Source: Krasilnikoviella flava (GTDB lineage: Bacteria; Actinomycetota; Actinomycetes; Actinomycetales; Cellulomonadaceae). From it: a DNA stretch of 64,000 nucleotides. Location: positions 310,001 to 374,000 of the forward strand of contig NZ_FUZQ01000007.1 of the NCBI RefSeq assembly GCF_900167525.1, in the 5' to 3' direction. The position numbers and the translations under genes are program-made. Every line of letters starts with the position of its first letter. The stretch's first letter is position 1. The notes under the pieces were generated by a model. That model was given only the letters and a program-made list of their open reading frames with translations, was not told the DNA's origin and made no database searches. Below are positions 61,387-64,000 of this stretch, piece after piece.

Positions 61387-61989
61387 TCAGTCCGTCCGCT
61401 CGCCGGCCCGCACCGGCGTGGTGAGCCGGTTGCCGGCGGGCGCCAGCGGGCACGTCCAGGCGGGGTCGTAACGGCAGGACGGGTGGTAGGCGAGGTTGAG
61501 GTCCATCACCACGAGCCCGTCGCGCCCGCCGAGGTCGGCGCCCTTGGCCGTGTCGAGGAGGTACCTCCCGCCGCCGTACGTCTCGCCGCCGGCGGTGCCG
61601 TCGCGCAGCGGCACGAAGAGGCCGCCGCCGTACTGCGCCAGCCACCAGGCGTCCAGGGGGCCGATGCCGGGCAGCTCGAGCGTGCCGACGCGCTCCATCG
61701 TCGTCGTGCCGTCCGCCCCCGTGTCGAGCTCGAGCATGGCGGGCGGCGCGGGTCGCAGCGGGACCTCGAACCGCAGCGCCGGGTCGTAGGGCCAGTACGG
61801 CAGGCCGGACCTGCGCAGCGGGTCGCCGGAGGGCAGCGGGCTCTGCGGGTGGTCGCGGAACAGCGCGTCACGGCCGGCCCGCCAGGTGGCGTGCCCGCTC
61901 GCGGGGTCGGGGGCGGCGCGGACCGCCGCGTAGAGCTCGGCCGTGCGGCGCCGCCAGTCCGCGAGCTCGACCGCGGTACGCGGCGTCAT
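61387..61989 (-). CDS. DUF1684 family protein
   Basis: 200 aa, cytoplasmic. DUF1684 features: FRDHPQSPLP near the N-terminus, GGGRYLLDTAKGADLG and DLNLAYHPSCRYDPAWTCPL with the conserved His and Cys residues. Function unknown. ATG 61989 overlaps the methyltransferase stop in ATGA, so the two are co-translated. Confidence 0.85.
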   Translation of the reverse strand: MTPRTAVELADWRRRTAELYAAVRAAPDPASGHATWRAGRDALFRDHPQSPLPSGDPLRRSGLPYWPYDPALRFEVPLRPAPPAMLELDTGADGTTTMERVGTLELPGIGPLDAWWLAQYGGGLFVPLRDGTAGGETYGGGRYLLDTAKGADLGGRDGLVVMDLNLAYHPSCRYDPAWTCPLAPAGNRLTTPVRAGERTD

Positions 61990-62552
61990 CGCGCCGCCCC
62001 GGGCAGAGCCGTCTCCAGCTCGGCGAGCAGGAACGAGTCGCCGTCGTCGTGGCGCCACGCGGCGTGCCGGCGCAGGCGCAGCCCGGCGAGCAGTTCGGGC
62101 GTGGCGAAGCGGTCGTGGTGCACGGGGAAGTCGCGGGGTGGGCCCGCGGGCCGGCCGAAGCCGGTGAACGTCGCTGTGACGGCGCGGCCGCCCGGCCGCA
62201 GCACGCGGGCCCACTCGGCCAGCACCGCGTCCGGTCGGGGCATGAGCTGCAGCGCCGTCACGCACGTCACGAGGTCGACGGAACGGTCGGCGACGGGCAG
62301 CGCCGCCGCGTCGGCCAGGACGAACACGGCGGCGGGCAGCGCACGACCGGCGGCAGCGAGCATCGCGGGGGCGACGTCGACGCCGGTCGCCCGCAGCGGG
62401 TCCGGGGATGTCGCGGCCAGCGCCCGGAGCACCAGGCCGGTCCCGGTGCCGACGTCGAGGACGTCGGCGACCGCGGCGCCGACCGCGCCGCTCTCGATGC
62501 CGTTCTCGATGCCGTTCCCCATGTCGTCGGTCAGGGTCGGGTCGACGGTCAC
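61986..62552 (-). CDS. Class I SAM-dependent methyltransferase
   Basis: 188 aa. Motif I VLDVGTGTGLVLRAL, acidic VDVAPAMLAAA, and VTCVTALQLMPRPDAVLAEW followed by RVLRPGGRAV show a Methyltransf_11-type enzyme; substrate unknown. GTG 62552 lies 7 nt after TAGGGT. Two copies of a 12-bp unit encode the repeated NGIE near the N-terminus. Shares its promoter region with the divergent GNAT gene. Confidence 0.82.
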   Translation of the reverse strand: MTVDPTLTDDMGNGIENGIESGAVGAAVADVLDVGTGTGLVLRALAATSPDPLRATGVDVAPAMLAAAGRALPAAVFVLADAAALPVADRSVDLVTCVTALQLMPRPDAVLAEWARVLRPGGRAVTATFTGFGRPAGPPRDFPVHHDRFATPELLAGLRLRRHAAWRHDDGDSFLLAELETALPGAAR

Positions 62553-62559
62553 GCTGGCG

Positions 62560-62569
62560 ACCCTATGCT
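62560..62569. promoter_or_regulatory. Overlapping divergent -10 boxes, both leaderless
   Basis: ACCCTATGCT. Minus strand: TAGGGT (62565-62560), 7 nt, GTG 62552. Plus strand: TATGCT (62564-62569), 6 nt, GTG 62576. The two boxes share the TA at 62564-62565; only 23 bp separate the two start codons. Confidence 0.65.
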
Positions 62570-62575
62570 GCGCGG

Positions 62576-63094
62576 GTGACACGCGACACGAACCCGGCAT
62601 TCCGCGTCCGCCCGGCCCGCGACGAGGACTGGCCCCGTCTGTGGCCGATCGTGGCGGAGGTGGTGCGCGCGGGGGAGTCGTACGCCTACCCGACCGACCT
62701 CACGAGCGACGACGGTCGCGACCTCTGGATGGAGCGAGCGCCAGGCGCGACGGTCGTCGCGGAGGGGGCGGACGGGGAGCTGCTGGGCACGGCCAAGATG
62801 GGGCCGAACCGTCCCGGTCGGGGCGACCACGTCGGCACGGCGTCGTTCATGGTGGCGCCCGCGGCGCGGGGGCTCGGCGTGGGCCGGGCGCTCGGCGAGC
62901 ACGTCGTCGCCTGGCACCGGGAACAGGGCTTCCGCGGCATCCAGTTCAACGCGGTGGTGGAGACGAACGAGGCGGCGGTCCGGCTGTGGCGGTCGCTCGG
63001 GTTCGAGGTCGTCGGCACCGTGCCGGGTGCCTTCCGCAGTGCGTCGCACGGGTACGTGGGGCTGCATGTGATGTACCTACCGCTGGCCGGCTGA
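62576..63094 (+). CDS. GNAT-family N-acetyltransferase
   Basis: 172 aa single GNAT domain (FRVRPARDEDWPRLWPIVAEV at the start, acetyl-CoA loop ARGLGVGRALGEHV near residue 97, then FNAVVETNEAAVRLWRSLGF and GTVPGAFR). Similar to YhhY/phosphinothricin-type acetyltransferases, but the substrate cannot be assigned. GTG 62576 is directly behind its -10 box. Confidence 0.87.
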   Translation: MTRDTNPAFRVRPARDEDWPRLWPIVAEVVRAGESYAYPTDLTSDDGRDLWMERAPGATVVAEGADGELLGTAKMGPNRPGRGDHVGTASFMVAPAARGLGVGRALGEHVVAWHREQGFRGIQFNAVVETNEAAVRLWRSLGFEVVGTVPGAFRSASHGYVGLHVMYLPLAG

Positions 63095-63133
63095 CAGCCG
63101 TCGTCCGGTCCGCGGGAGGGGGTCCCCGGCGAC

Positions 63134-64000
<867 letters not shown>

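Overview
The window is a piece of chromosome from a very GC-rich actinobacterium. The best guess is Micrococcales, near Cellulomonas (Cellulomonadaceae). The evidence is an actinobacterial dcw (division and cell wall) cluster with sepF, yggT and divIVA attached, F420-type oxidoreductases, the order infC-rpmI-rplT-rRNA methylase-pheS-pheT...argC, and a MurE whose amino-acid-binding motif is not the diaminopimelate type, which suits the L-ornithine wall of Cellulomonas. Almost all of it is housekeeping DNA. I saw no tRNA, rRNA, CRISPR array, insertion sequence, prophage or plasmid gene.

Layout. 1-19.4 kb: ftsI (5' end cut off by the window), murE, murF, mraY, murD, ftsW, murG, murC, ftsQ, ftsZ, pgeF, sepF, yggT, divIVA, then a TraR/DksA-like protein, lspA, an RluD-type pseudouridine synthase and a YkvA-like protein. 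Most of the mur genes overlap by 4 nt (ATGA or GTGA), so they are translationally coupled. 19.4-24.3 kb: dnaE, a Nudix hydrolase, an F420/FMN split-barrel protein and a small S4 RNA-binding protein. 24.3-31.2 kb (minus strand): a BMP-type ABC importer (lipoprotein, double ATPase, two permeases) ending in an ornithine cyclodeaminase/mu-crystallin homologue, with its own GntR/FCD regulator and a clear operator.

31.3-45.8 kb: the histidine genes. hisD is separated from hisC-hisB-(unknown)-hisH-hisA by about 8.4 kb. That interval carries a SWIM-SNF2 helicase, a RecQ helicase fused to a C-terminal phosphoribosyltransferase-like domain, a small membrane protein, a Rieske lipoprotein and a zinc alcohol dehydrogenase next to a perfect Rex-type operator. 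An SseB-like gene follows hisA. 45.8-49.7 kb (minus): a trypsin-like lipoprotein, a coiled-coil membrane protein, a DUF1844 protein, and a Fur-type regulator with a catalase behind a perfect 7-1-7 dyad. 50.0-58.7 kb: infC (apparently starting at ATC), rpmI, rplT, a SpoU methylase, thpR, pheS, pheT and a short-chain dehydrogenase. 58.7-64 kb: an LLM-class oxidoreductase, trans-aconitate methyltransferase behind a long dyad, a quinone oxidoreductase, a DUF1684 protein, a methyltransferase and a GNAT acetyltransferase sharing one divergent promoter, and the start of argC.

Two themes run through the window. First, many genes look leaderless: a TANNNT -10 box lies 6-7 nt before the ATG or GTG, so the transcript would begin at the start codon. 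I count about fourteen cases. Second, several intergenic dyads can be assigned to a plausible regulator (Rex, GntR/FCD, Fur/CatR, TamR-like, ArgR-like). I found no convincing new multi-gene system. The closest candidates are the helicase pair inside the his locus and the BMP importer with its cyclodeaminase. All reading is by eye; no search or alignment was run.
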